Assembly (NCBI RefSeq): GCF_040907265.1
Contig: NZ_JBFOHP010000002.1
Span: forward strand, 5,208,001-5,272,000
Direction: 5' to 3'
Origin: Streptomyces sclerotialus
Lineage (GTDB): Bacteria > Actinomycetota > Actinomycetes > Streptomycetales > Streptomycetaceae
Length of the DNA stretch: 64,000 bases
Shown one piece after another: positions 58,154-64,000 of the stretch (within the stretch, counting starts at the first letter, position 1; each line of letters opens with the position of its first letter). Below the pieces are notes generated by a model. The model was not told the origin of the DNA. It did not search any database and saw only the letters and a program-made list of their open reading frames with translations. The position numbers were made by a program, and so were the translations under genes.

Positions 58154-58188
58154 TCGTGGGCGTGACGGAAGCGTAAGGAACCACGGAT

Positions 58189-58779
58189 ATGGTCAAACAG
58201 GACAGGGCGCGACGTACGCACGCGCTGGTCTTGGACGCGGCTGCCGCGGAGTTTTCCGCCCTCGGGTTCGCCAGCACCAATCTCCAGGTGGTGGCGGCAC
58301 GCACCGGACTCACCAAGGGCGCGCTGTACGGACACTTCCCTTCGAAGAGCGCACTGGCGGTAGAGATCACCCGGCAGTTCGAGGAGAGCTGGCGCGAGTT
58401 GCTGCGGTGCGTCGACAAGGAGACGGTCCTGCCGCTCACCGCGCTGCACGCCCTGTTGCTGGGGCTGGCCCAGAAGATCCAGACGGACGTGCGCTTCACC
58501 GCTGGGCTCCGGCTGGTCTCCGAGGAAGCCCGGGCGAAGGGTGAAGTGCCGGAGGTACTGACGGAGTTGCGGGGCGCGATGCTCCACCTCGCCCAGCAGG
58601 CGCAGAAGGACGGAGACATCGACGCCGGGATCGGCGCCGAGCCGCTCAGCCATCTTCTGCTGTCCCTGGTGCTCGGCATTCACCACACCACGTCGGCCGG
58701 TGACAGCGACAGTGTGTACCAACGGGTCGTCAGTGCCTGGGAGTTGCTGCTGCCGCTGATGCGGCGCCCCGTGCGGTGA
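58189..58779 (+). CDS. TetR-family regulator, ArpA/ScbR-like (1)
   Basis: 196 aa. The N-terminal helix-turn-helix (VVAARTGLTKGALYGHFPSK, about 35-54) and the start KQDRARRTHALVLDAAAAEF are typical of gamma-butyrolactone receptors and pseudo-receptors. The ligand-binding half (about 80-190) has the single Trp region SAWELLLPLM and lacks obvious truncation. Divergent from the oxidase gene. A second receptor-like gene lies at 61133; paired receptor/pseudo-receptor genes are common, and which one senses the signal cannot be told. Confidence 0.85.
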   Translation: MVKQDRARRTHALVLDAAAAEFSALGFASTNLQVVAARTGLTKGALYGHFPSKSALAVEITRQFEESWRELLRCVDKETVLPLTALHALLLGLAQKIQTDVRFTAGLRLVSEEARAKGEVPEVLTELRGAMLHLAQQAQKDGDIDAGIGAEPLSHLLLSLVLGIHHTTSAGDSDSVYQRVVSAWELLLPLMRRPVR

Positions 58780-58800
58780 CGGTATCGCTGCGCTCATCCC

Positions 58801-59487
58801 TCAGCCCGAGCGAGGGGCGATGACGCCCGGCAACCTGCGCCAACCCAGGCGCCGTTCCTGACCGGCGAGCACCGGGTCGTCGCCGACGACGACCGGGTGG
58901 CCCACCGCCTGCAGCAGCGGCAGATCGCTGGAGTGATCACCGTATGCGTAGCAGTCGCCCGGAAGGGACCCGTACGTGCGCATGGCGTCCCGGGCGCGCA
59001 CGGCCTTCTCCGGGCCGATGACCGGGGTGTCCACCTCGCCCGTGAGCACGCCGTCCTCGACTTCGAGAGCGGCGGACAGCACCAGTGAGGCGCCCACGGC
59101 GTCGGCCAGTGGTTCCAGGCACGGCCGTACCGCGCCCGACACCAGGGCGATCAGATGCCCGGCCCGGCGATGGCGGTCCAGCGCCGCGACGGCGGGCGGA
59201 TGGAAGAACCCCGTGCGGGCGGCCTCCCTGCTGAACCACTCACGGCCGGTCCGGACGAGAGTGGCGTGCGGGACACCACGCAGAAGCCGGTAGTAGTCGC
59301 GGTTGAGCTCGTCACGGGGCACACCCCGGGCCTGCCTGGCGGCGAACCGGGCACGCGCGCCGGCGAAGCGGGAGGGGTCGGCCCCCTCCCGCTCCCAGTG
59401 GAAGGCGAGAAAGCCCAGCATGCTCTTGACGGAGATCAGGGTCTCGTCCACGTCGAAGAAGGCGATGACCGAACGGGAGTGCTCCAC
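58801..59487 (-). CDS. HAD-IB family phosphatase
   Basis: 228 aa from the GTG at 59487 (GGAAC upstream). The SerB-like HAD motifs are all present: nucleophile Asp in FFDVDETLI (about 12), Ser/Thr motif in LIALVSGAVRPC (about 103), Lys in GPEKAVRAR (about 150) and GDHSSDLPLL (about 175). No membrane segment. It sits in the gamma-butyrolactone block, next to the AfsA homologue. A-factor biosynthesis needs a phosphatase step on a phosphorylated butenolide or lactone, so this gene is a candidate; serine or sugar phosphates are alternatives. Confidence 0.83.
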   Translation of the reverse strand: MEHSRSVIAFFDVDETLISVKSMLGFLAFHWEREGADPSRFAGARARFAARQARGVPRDELNRDYYRLLRGVPHATLVRTGREWFSREAARTGFFHPPAVAALDRHRRAGHLIALVSGAVRPCLEPLADAVGASLVLSAALEVEDGVLTGEVDTPVIGPEKAVRARDAMRTYGSLPGDCYAYGDHSSDLPLLQAVGHPVVVGDDPVLAGQERRLGWRRLPGVIAPRSG

Positions 59488-59540
59488 GCTGTTCCGATCA
59501 GGAGAATCCGGCCGATCGGTACGACCCGTCGGCCCGGCGG

Positions 59541-59861
59541 TCAGAGACGTGCCAGCGGGCGGGGGCGAGTGCCGGCCCGGGTGTGCGGGGAAGCGGGGAC
59601 CGTGCTCGCGCGGACCTCGTGCGCGGCGGAGTCCACCGAGACGAGGATGCGCTCCGCGTGGGCCCGCAACAGTACTCCGGCATCGGTGAGTTCGATGGGC
59701 AGACGGCCCCGCCGGTGGAAGAGCGTGGCCCCCAGCGAGCGTTCGAGGCTCTTGATCTGGCCCGTGACGGTGGACTGCGCGCAGTGCAGGTTCTTCGCCG
59801 CCTGGGTGAAGCTCAACTCCCGTGCTACCTCGCGGAAGACGCGTAGCTGCTGGAACTCCAC
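59541..59861 (-). CDS. LysR-type HTH-only protein (no effector domain)
   Basis: 106 aa. Residues 1-64 are a full LysR winged helix (LRVFREVARELSFTQAAKN, then LHCAQSTVTGQIKSLERSLG and LFHRRGRLPIELTDAG). The linker helix ends near residue 85 and is followed by a short Arg/Pro tail instead of the ~200-residue ligand-binding domain. The GTG start overlaps the last 37 bases of the afsA-like gene. It may be a real short DNA-binding protein or a truncated gene; the stop is clean and no matching effector domain is visible downstream. Confidence 0.65.
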   Translation of the reverse strand: MEFQQLRVFREVARELSFTQAAKNLHCAQSTVTGQIKSLERSLGATLFHRRGRLPIELTDAGVLLRAHAERILVSVDSAAHEVRASTVPASPHTRAGTRPRPLARL

Positions 59862-60931
59862 GAGTCCTCCTCTCCAGGCTGCGCGGTGGGGCCGGCGTGG
59901 TAGACGGCATGGGCCCGGGCGAGGGTCCGCCCGCGCTGCACGGCCGCCATCGAGATCCGGTGCCGGCCGGTGGGAGAGGCGGTCCGCACCTTGTTGACGA
60001 TCTCGACGGCGAGGGGCTCCTCCAGCTCGCCGAAAGCGTCGAAGGAGACCTCGCAGGAGATCGGCATGCGGCGCATGGTGCCCGTAGCAGGCTCCTCCCG
60101 CCGCAGCAGGTGGTGTGCTGTCTGGCGGAAGGCTTCGACGAGTGCCATGCCGGGGACGTGATCGCAGGCGTGCTCGAAGTAGCCGGGGTGGTCGCGGTCG
60201 AGGCGTACCAGGTACGAATCCGCCGCCGTCGCCGGGTCGAGGGAGATCAGGACGTCGCCCTGCTGCGACTGGCCGACATCCGGAGCGGGCAGCATCCTGG
60301 CTGCGGTACGGGGGCCGGCGTTGCCGTGCGCGGCGGTCGTGGCGGGCGTGCTGCCGCGGTGGCGCAGCATGGAGTACAGCTGCTCACCCACTGCGAGCAG
60401 GCGCACCGACACCCGGGCGCAGTGCTGTCCGCCGACCTCGACACGGGCCGTGAAACGTGCGCCGAACCGCTTCTCGCACCGGCTGACCTCGGGGGTCAGC
60501 GCCCCGTCGAGCACCACCTCCAGCGGAGCTCCCGCCACTCGCAACGCGTCGGCGTCGTCGATGTGGAAGTCGAGGCTGCGGAAGATGAACCGGTGCGTGA
60601 GCGGCACCCCGTAGAAGCGGTGACTCGTGTAGATCGCGGCCTGGCGGACGGTTTCCACCAGGAGTACCGGATCGCTGAATCCGGCGGCGTCCGGGCGGTA
60701 CAGCCCGTGGTTGCACGGCCATTGGGCGGCGATCAGCACGCGGCCGTCGTCGGTGCGACGGCCGTCGGTCAGGAACACTTCGGTGACCGCCGCGCGGTGG
60801 ACCAAGGAACGTGGCACCGTCCGGTCGAAGGTGAGTGTCGTGCGCCCTTGCCCCGTGGTCGAGGCCGCTCCCCTCGGCGCGCTCCTGAGGCCATGGACTC
60901 TTGGACGAATAGTCAACCGGCTGGGTGACAT
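59825..60931 (-). CDS. AfsA/ScbA-family gamma-butyrolactone synthase homologue
   Basis: 368 aa. AfsA enzymes condense dihydroxyacetone phosphate with a beta-ketoacyl-ACP as the first committed step to A-factor-type signals. Two hotdog-like halves are visible: about 35-180 (VHRAAVTEVFLTD, QWPCNHGLYRPDAAGFSDPVLLVETVRQAAIY, LTHRFIFRSLDFHI) and about 215-350 (DVLISLDPATAADSYLVRLDRDHPGYFEHACDHVPGMALVEAFRQTAHH). The ATG at 60931 follows GGGGGG. Divergent from a receptor-like TetR gene with an operator between, the usual scbA/scbR layout. Confidence 0.9.
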   Translation of the reverse strand: MSPSRLTIRPRVHGLRSAPRGAASTTGQGRTTLTFDRTVPRSLVHRAAVTEVFLTDGRRTDDGRVLIAAQWPCNHGLYRPDAAGFSDPVLLVETVRQAAIYTSHRFYGVPLTHRFIFRSLDFHIDDADALRVAGAPLEVVLDGALTPEVSRCEKRFGARFTARVEVGGQHCARVSVRLLAVGEQLYSMLRHRGSTPATTAAHGNAGPRTAARMLPAPDVGQSQQGDVLISLDPATAADSYLVRLDRDHPGYFEHACDHVPGMALVEAFRQTAHHLLRREEPATGTMRRMPISCEVSFDAFGELEEPLAVEIVNKVRTASPTGRHRISMAAVQRGRTLARAHAVYHAGPTAQPGEEDSWSSSSYASSAR

Positions 60932-60994
60932 CAAATCGACCCCCCTTAGATATTCCGCTGAACGGAAAGAATTTCCCGCCCTGTGGAGCGAAAA

Positions 60995-61018
60995 AATATA
61001 CCTATGGGAAGGTATATT
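60995..61018. promoter_or_regulatory. gamma-butyrolactone-receptor-type operator between afsA-like and tetR genes
   Basis: Perfect palindrome: AATATACCT and AGGTATATT arms with a 6-base spacer. Core ACCT-N4-GAAGG as in the other two boxes. It lies 64 bases upstream of the AfsA homologue and 115 bases upstream of the TetR gene. A smaller TTCCG-CGGAA inverted repeat (60953-60967) is nearby. Confidence 0.75.
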
Positions 61019-61132
61019 GCATGGGTCGCTGGATCGCTGGCAAGGGGGTCAGGCAACTCGACCGGATCATCCCCTCGCAGGGGTGCCGGCGGGAGCAGAG
61101 GCAGTCGACATCAGTTGGGACGCACCTGAGGC

Positions 61133-61765
61133 ATGGACAGCAAGGCAGCTACTCACGGGCCGGTGGCGCACTCCCGCCGGGAGCCGAAGCAGGAACGCGC
61201 ACGGCAGACCAAGCGGCTGGTGCTGCGGACCGCCGCGGAGGCGTTCAAGGAGCACGGATACCCCGCGGTCACGCTGCAGGCGGTGGCCGAGCGGGCGTCG
61301 ATGACCAAGGGTGCGGTCTACTTCCACTACGCGAACAAGGAAGCCCTCGCCGTCGCGGTGATCATGGAGCACTACGCTCGCTGGGAACCGCTCGTCAGTG
61401 AGGTGCGCTCGCGTGGGCTGCCGCCGCTCGAGACGCTGCTCGCCGTTCTGGAGGGTGCGGCGGAGGCGTTCCGGGACGACGTGATGGTGCAGGCGGGGGC
61501 CCGTCTGCAGATCGAGCGTTCGCTGATCAAGGCGGATCTCCCGGTGCCCTACGTGGGATGGCAGGAACTGCTGACGTCACTGATCACCGAGGCTCGGGAT
61601 GCCGGCCAGCTGCGTGCGGACGTCGACCCGGCAGCGCTGGCCCGTGTGGTGGTCGCCGCTTTCTTCGGCAGTCAGCACATATCCGACGTGCTGAACGGCC
61701 GCGCCGACCTGATGCAGCGTCATGGCGAACTGATCGAAGCCGTCTTCCGCGGCGCCATGCCCTGA
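61133..61765 (+). CDS. TetR-family regulator, ArpA/ScbR-like (2), probable butyrolactone receptor
   Basis: 210 aa. After a short variable start, KQERARQTKRLVLRTAAEAF and VAERASMTKGAVYFHYANKE (about 48-67) form the receptor-type helix-turn-helix; the ligand domain runs to residue ~205 and has the conserved-looking GWQELLTSLI segment (about 142). Its head-to-head position with the AfsA homologue and a perfect palindrome favours it as the signal receptor. GAGG is very close to the ATG at 61133, so translation may be weak. Confidence 0.87.
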   Translation: MDSKAATHGPVAHSRREPKQERARQTKRLVLRTAAEAFKEHGYPAVTLQAVAERASMTKGAVYFHYANKEALAVAVIMEHYARWEPLVSEVRSRGLPPLETLLAVLEGAAEAFRDDVMVQAGARLQIERSLIKADLPVPYVGWQELLTSLITEARDAGQLRADVDPAALARVVVAAFFGSQHISDVLNGRADLMQRHGELIEAVFRGAMP

Positions 61766-61798
61766 GGGTCACACGCTGAGGGACCCCCGGCCGCCTTC

Positions 61799-61815
61799 GA
61801 TCGGGATTCCCGATC
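61799..61815. repeat. 17-bp perfect palindrome
   Basis: GATCGGGA-T-TCCCGATC, 34 bases after the TetR stop and 8 bases before the next operator. The loop is too small for a terminator, so a second operator is more likely. Confidence 0.45.
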
Positions 61816-61822
61816 TCAATTG

Positions 61823-61840
61823 AAACCTTCGCGAAGGTTT
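61823..61840. promoter_or_regulatory. gamma-butyrolactone-receptor-type operator upstream of the carrier-protein operon
   Basis: Perfect 18-bp palindrome AAACCTTCGCGAAGGTTT, 115 bases upstream of the carrier-protein start. It shares ACCT-N4-GAAGG with the boxes at 56752 and 60995. Confidence 0.72.
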
Positions 61841-61954
61841 GATTCTGTGGCACTCCCAGCCCGGAGAGCCGTGTCTGCTCACCAGACTGTCCGCCCCGGG
61901 TTGTGCGGCACCTGAACCTCGGTAGCACCCGCAATTCTCTGGAGTGTCTGACGC

Positions 61955-62185
61955 ATGAAGCTTGAAGAGGTTGTCTCGGACGTGATCCAAATCCCGGTGG
62001 GGGAGGTGGACGACAACCTGGGACCCGTGCGTGATGCCCGCTGGACCAGCTTGAAGCAGATGCAACTGATCATCGCCCTGGAGGAGCGGTACGGCACGTC
62101 CTTCTCCCGGCAGGACGTCCGCGCCATGAAGACCGTGGGCGCGGTGCGTGAGGTCCTCAGGAGCAAGGGGGTGTCGGCGGCGTGA
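61955..62185 (+). CDS. acyl-carrier-protein-like protein
   Basis: 76 aa, helical, acidic. The predicted phosphopantetheine Ser is Ser32 in RWTSLKQMQL, where most carriers have D-S-L; helices around it (LQLIIALEERYG-like and DVRAMKTVGAVREVL) fit an ACP. The GTG of the E1-alpha gene overlaps its stop (GTGA). Carriers next to E1-type subunits are used to hold the C2/C3 unit formed by thiamine-dependent chemistry in several antibiotic pathways, which is the likely role here. Confidence 0.75.
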   Translation: MKLEEVVSDVIQIPVGEVDDNLGPVRDARWTSLKQMQLIIALEERYGTSFSRQDVRAMKTVGAVREVLRSKGVSAA

Positions 62186-63105
62186 CGATCACCGCGCAGG
62201 CACCCCCGGAACTGCGGGCGCTCGACGACGAAGACCTGGAATCGCTGCTGCTGGTCCGGCACTTCGAACGGAAGCTCCTCGATCTGTTCGCCGCCGGGAA
62301 GCTGAACGGTACGACGCACACCTGCCTCGGCCAGGAGTACGTCCCGGTGTCCCTCAACCCGCTGCTGGCCGAGGACGACTTCGTCTTCAGCAACCACCGC
62401 GGGCACGGGCACTACCTCGCCCGGTTCGCCGATCCGGCCGGTCTCCTGGCGGAGATCACCGGCCGGGAAGGCGCCGTCTGCGGTGGCGTCGGCGGCAGTC
62501 AGCACATCTTCCGGGGCAGCTACCTCTCGACCGGTATCCAGGGCGAGAGCCTGCCGGTTGCGGCCGGCGCGGCACTGCATTTCAAGCGCAACGAACTCCC
62601 GCTGCTGGCCGCCGTGTACATCGGGGACGGCACGTGGGGCGAGGGTTCCGTCTACGAGGCCCTGAACATCGCCCAGCTGTGGGAACTCCCGCTTCTGGTC
62701 GTCGTCGAGAACAATGGCATCTCCCAGACCACACCCAGCGCGGCCAACATGGCAGGCACCGTACGCGGCCGTGCGGAGGCTTTCGGGGTCGGCTACCACC
62801 GCGTGACGACCCATGACATCCATCGCATCCGTGCCGAGCTGGCTCCGGAGATCGAGCGGGTGCGCCACCAGCACCAGCCGCTCGTCGTCGAGTTCGAGAC
62901 CGTCCGGCTCGGTCCGCACAGCAAGGGTGACGACACCCGGCCTGCCGAGGTCGTCGAGCGCGCGCGGCAGCGTGACTGGTACGGCGGCTACCGGGCGGCG
63001 GACCCCGAGCGCTTCGACCGGCACGACCACAAGGTACGGGAACTGATCGACCTCGTCGCCGCGGACGTCCTGGAGCGGCCGCTGGTCTCCGGAGGGGTGG
63101 CATGA
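62182..63105 (+). CDS. 2-oxoacid dehydrogenase-type E1 component, alpha subunit
   Basis: 307 aa. Thiamine-diphosphate-binding half of an E1 heterotetramer (pyruvate/acetoin dehydrogenase family). The TPP motif runs from GDG (148-150) to NN (177-178) with GEGSVYEALNIAQLW between; SNHRGHGHYLA (about 70) and GGSQHIF (about 104) are family loops. GTG start overlapping the carrier gene; its stop overlaps the beta gene (ATGA). No E2 or E3 gene is seen, so acyl transfer is probably to the carrier protein rather than lipoate. Confidence 0.92.
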   Translation: MTITAQAPPELRALDDEDLESLLLVRHFERKLLDLFAAGKLNGTTHTCLGQEYVPVSLNPLLAEDDFVFSNHRGHGHYLARFADPAGLLAEITGREGAVCGGVGGSQHIFRGSYLSTGIQGESLPVAAGAALHFKRNELPLLAAVYIGDGTWGEGSVYEALNIAQLWELPLLVVVENNGISQTTPSAANMAGTVRGRAEAFGVGYHRVTTHDIHRIRAELAPEIERVRHQHQPLVVEFETVRLGPHSKGDDTRPAEVVERARQRDWYGGYRAADPERFDRHDHKVRELIDLVAADVLERPLVSGGVA

Positions 63106-64000
63106 AGCGCAACGAACGGGTGGGCGAGAACCTCAACCGCGCCCTGCACGACGTCATGGCGGCCCATGACGACACCTTCCTGATCGGCGAGGACGTCCTC
63201 GACCCGTACGGTGGCGCGTTCAACATCACCAAGGGGCTCTCGGACCGCTTCGGTGACCGTGTGCTCACCACGCCCATCAGTGAGAACGCCATTCTGGGCA
63301 TCGCCAACGGGCTGGCCCTGACGGGGAACAAGCCGATCGCCGAGATGATGTTCGGCGACTTCATCACGCTGGCCTTCGACCAGATCGTGAACTTCTCGGC
63401 CAAGTCCGTCGCGATGTACGGCAGGCAGCACCCGATGCACCTCGTGGTCCGCTGCCCGGTCGGAGGGCGGCGCGGTTACGGACCGACGCACAGCCAGAGC
63501 CCGCAGAAACACTTCCTCGGCGTCCCCGACCTGCACCTTTTCGAGCTGTCCCCGTTCCACGACAACACCGCCGTCCTGAACGGCATGATCGAACTGGGCA
63601 AGCCCAGCATCTTCTTCGAGGACAAGGTCCTCTACACCGAGCGCAGGCACCAGGAAGGTCTGGTCGCCGACCTGTTCACCCTGGAGTTCGTCGGGGAGGG
63701 CCCCTTCCCCACCGCACGGCTCTCCATCGACGGGATCGGCGACCCGGAGCTCGTGCTGATCGCACCGGGCGGTCTCGCCGGCCGGGCCGTCGAGGCGGCG
63801 CGCGAGCTCTTCCTGTCGCACGAGATCGCCTGCGCCGTCTACGTACCCAGCGCGCTGTACCCCTTCGACGTGAGCGTCCTCGCCGATCCGGTGGCCCGGG
63901 CCGGCCGCGTCTGCGTCGTGGAGGACGCCCCGCCCGGCGGCAGCTGGGGGGCCGAAGTCGCCCACCAGCTCTACTCGCACTGCTGGCAGAGTCTGCGCGC
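63102..64000 (+). CDS. 2-oxoacid dehydrogenase-type E1 component, beta subunit (cut by window edge)
   Basis: About 299 codons are present, open to the right edge; the family is about 325 aa, so only the C-terminus is missing. It starts MKRNERVGENLNRAL after GGAGGGG. Features: FLIGEDVLDPYGGAFNITKGL, TTPISENAILGIANGLALTG (catalytic Glu region), EMMFGDFITLAFDQIVN, and CPVGGRRGYGPTHSQS with the Gly/His loop. ATGA overlap with the alpha gene completes the ACP-E1alpha-E1beta operon. Confidence 0.92.
   Translation, partial: MKRNERVGENLNRALHDVMAAHDDTFLIGEDVLDPYGGAFNITKGLSDRFGDRVLTTPISENAILGIANGLALTGNKPIAEMMFGDFITLAFDQIVNFSAKSVAMYGRQHPMHLVVRCPVGGRRGYGPTHSQSPQKHFLGVPDLHLFELSPFHDNTAVLNGMIELGKPSIFFEDKVLYTERRHQEGLVADLFTLEFVGEGPFPTARLSIDGIGDPELVLIAPGGLAGRAVEAARELFLSHEIACAVYVPSALYPFDVSVLADPVARAGRVCVVEDAPPGGSWGAEVAHQLYSHCWQSLR

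Overview
This window is high-GC actinobacterial DNA, and the gene content and order point to Streptomyces. Supporting signs are WhiB-like and DUF1707 proteins, paired class I and class II fumarases, the glpX / xseAB / ispH / ppgK / ychF neighbourhood that I recognise from the Streptomyces core chromosome, many GTG/TTG starts with 4-base stop/start overlaps, and a gamma-butyrolactone regulatory cassette. I see no rRNA, tRNA, CRISPR array or riboswitch.

Region 1 (1-28.5 kb) is core chromosome. It holds an FtsX-type ABC exporter (left gene cut by the window edge), an SPFH protein with a coupled ribbon-helix-helix protein, a bifunctional penicillin-binding protein, a PP2C/SpoIIE phosphatase with a methyltransferase, a DUF402 protein, fumC, an Rpn-like nuclease coupled to a small protein that resembles its own C-terminal domain, fumB, a secreted glycoside hydrolase, DUF1707, a wblI-like gene, glpX, DUF4245, a nitroreductase-family enzyme, xseB/xseA, an APC permease, ispH, ppgK, a DUF6542-type membrane protein and ychF. 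Several perfect hairpins separate convergent units.

Region 2 (28.5-43.69 kb) is an integrated island of about 15.2 kb. It is bounded by a perfect 21-bp direct repeat made of the last codons and stop of ychF (28500-28520) and a second copy at 43672-43692. Just inside the left repeat is the C-terminal remnant of a tyrosine integrase, followed by fragments of a relaxase (with an in-frame amber stop) and of a TPR-type regulator (frameshifted). The intact cargo is a serine hydrolase, a four-gene polymorphic-toxin locus (DUF6507-like partner, WXG-type toxin with a PD-(D/E)XK-like C-terminus, a coupled candidate immunity protein, a DUF6177-like protein) and a complete type I restriction-modification operon (hsdM-hsdS-hsdR). 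The element looks immobile but retains defence and competition genes.

Region 3 (43.7-64 kb) is a biosynthetic gene cluster that continues past the right edge. One nine-gene minus-strand operon (C-A-PCP NRPS, thioesterase, PhzE-like ADIC synthase, class II DAHP synthase, PhzD-like isochorismatase, ATP-grasp ligase, MFS exporter, chorismate synthase, glutamate 5-kinase) makes and uses an amino-dihydroxy-cyclohexadiene (DHHA-type) or 3-hydroxyanthranilate-type precursor. The rest includes an acyl-CoA-dehydrogenase-fold oxidase, two ArpA-like TetR receptors, an AfsA homologue, a HAD phosphatase, a LysR-type HTH-only protein, and a plus-strand operon of a carrier protein with an E1-alpha/E1-beta pair. 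Three intergenic regions share an operator of the form ACCT-N4-GAAGG. These link the gamma-butyrolactone circuit to the NRPS operon, to afsA/receptor and to the carrier-protein operon. The product is not identifiable from this window.
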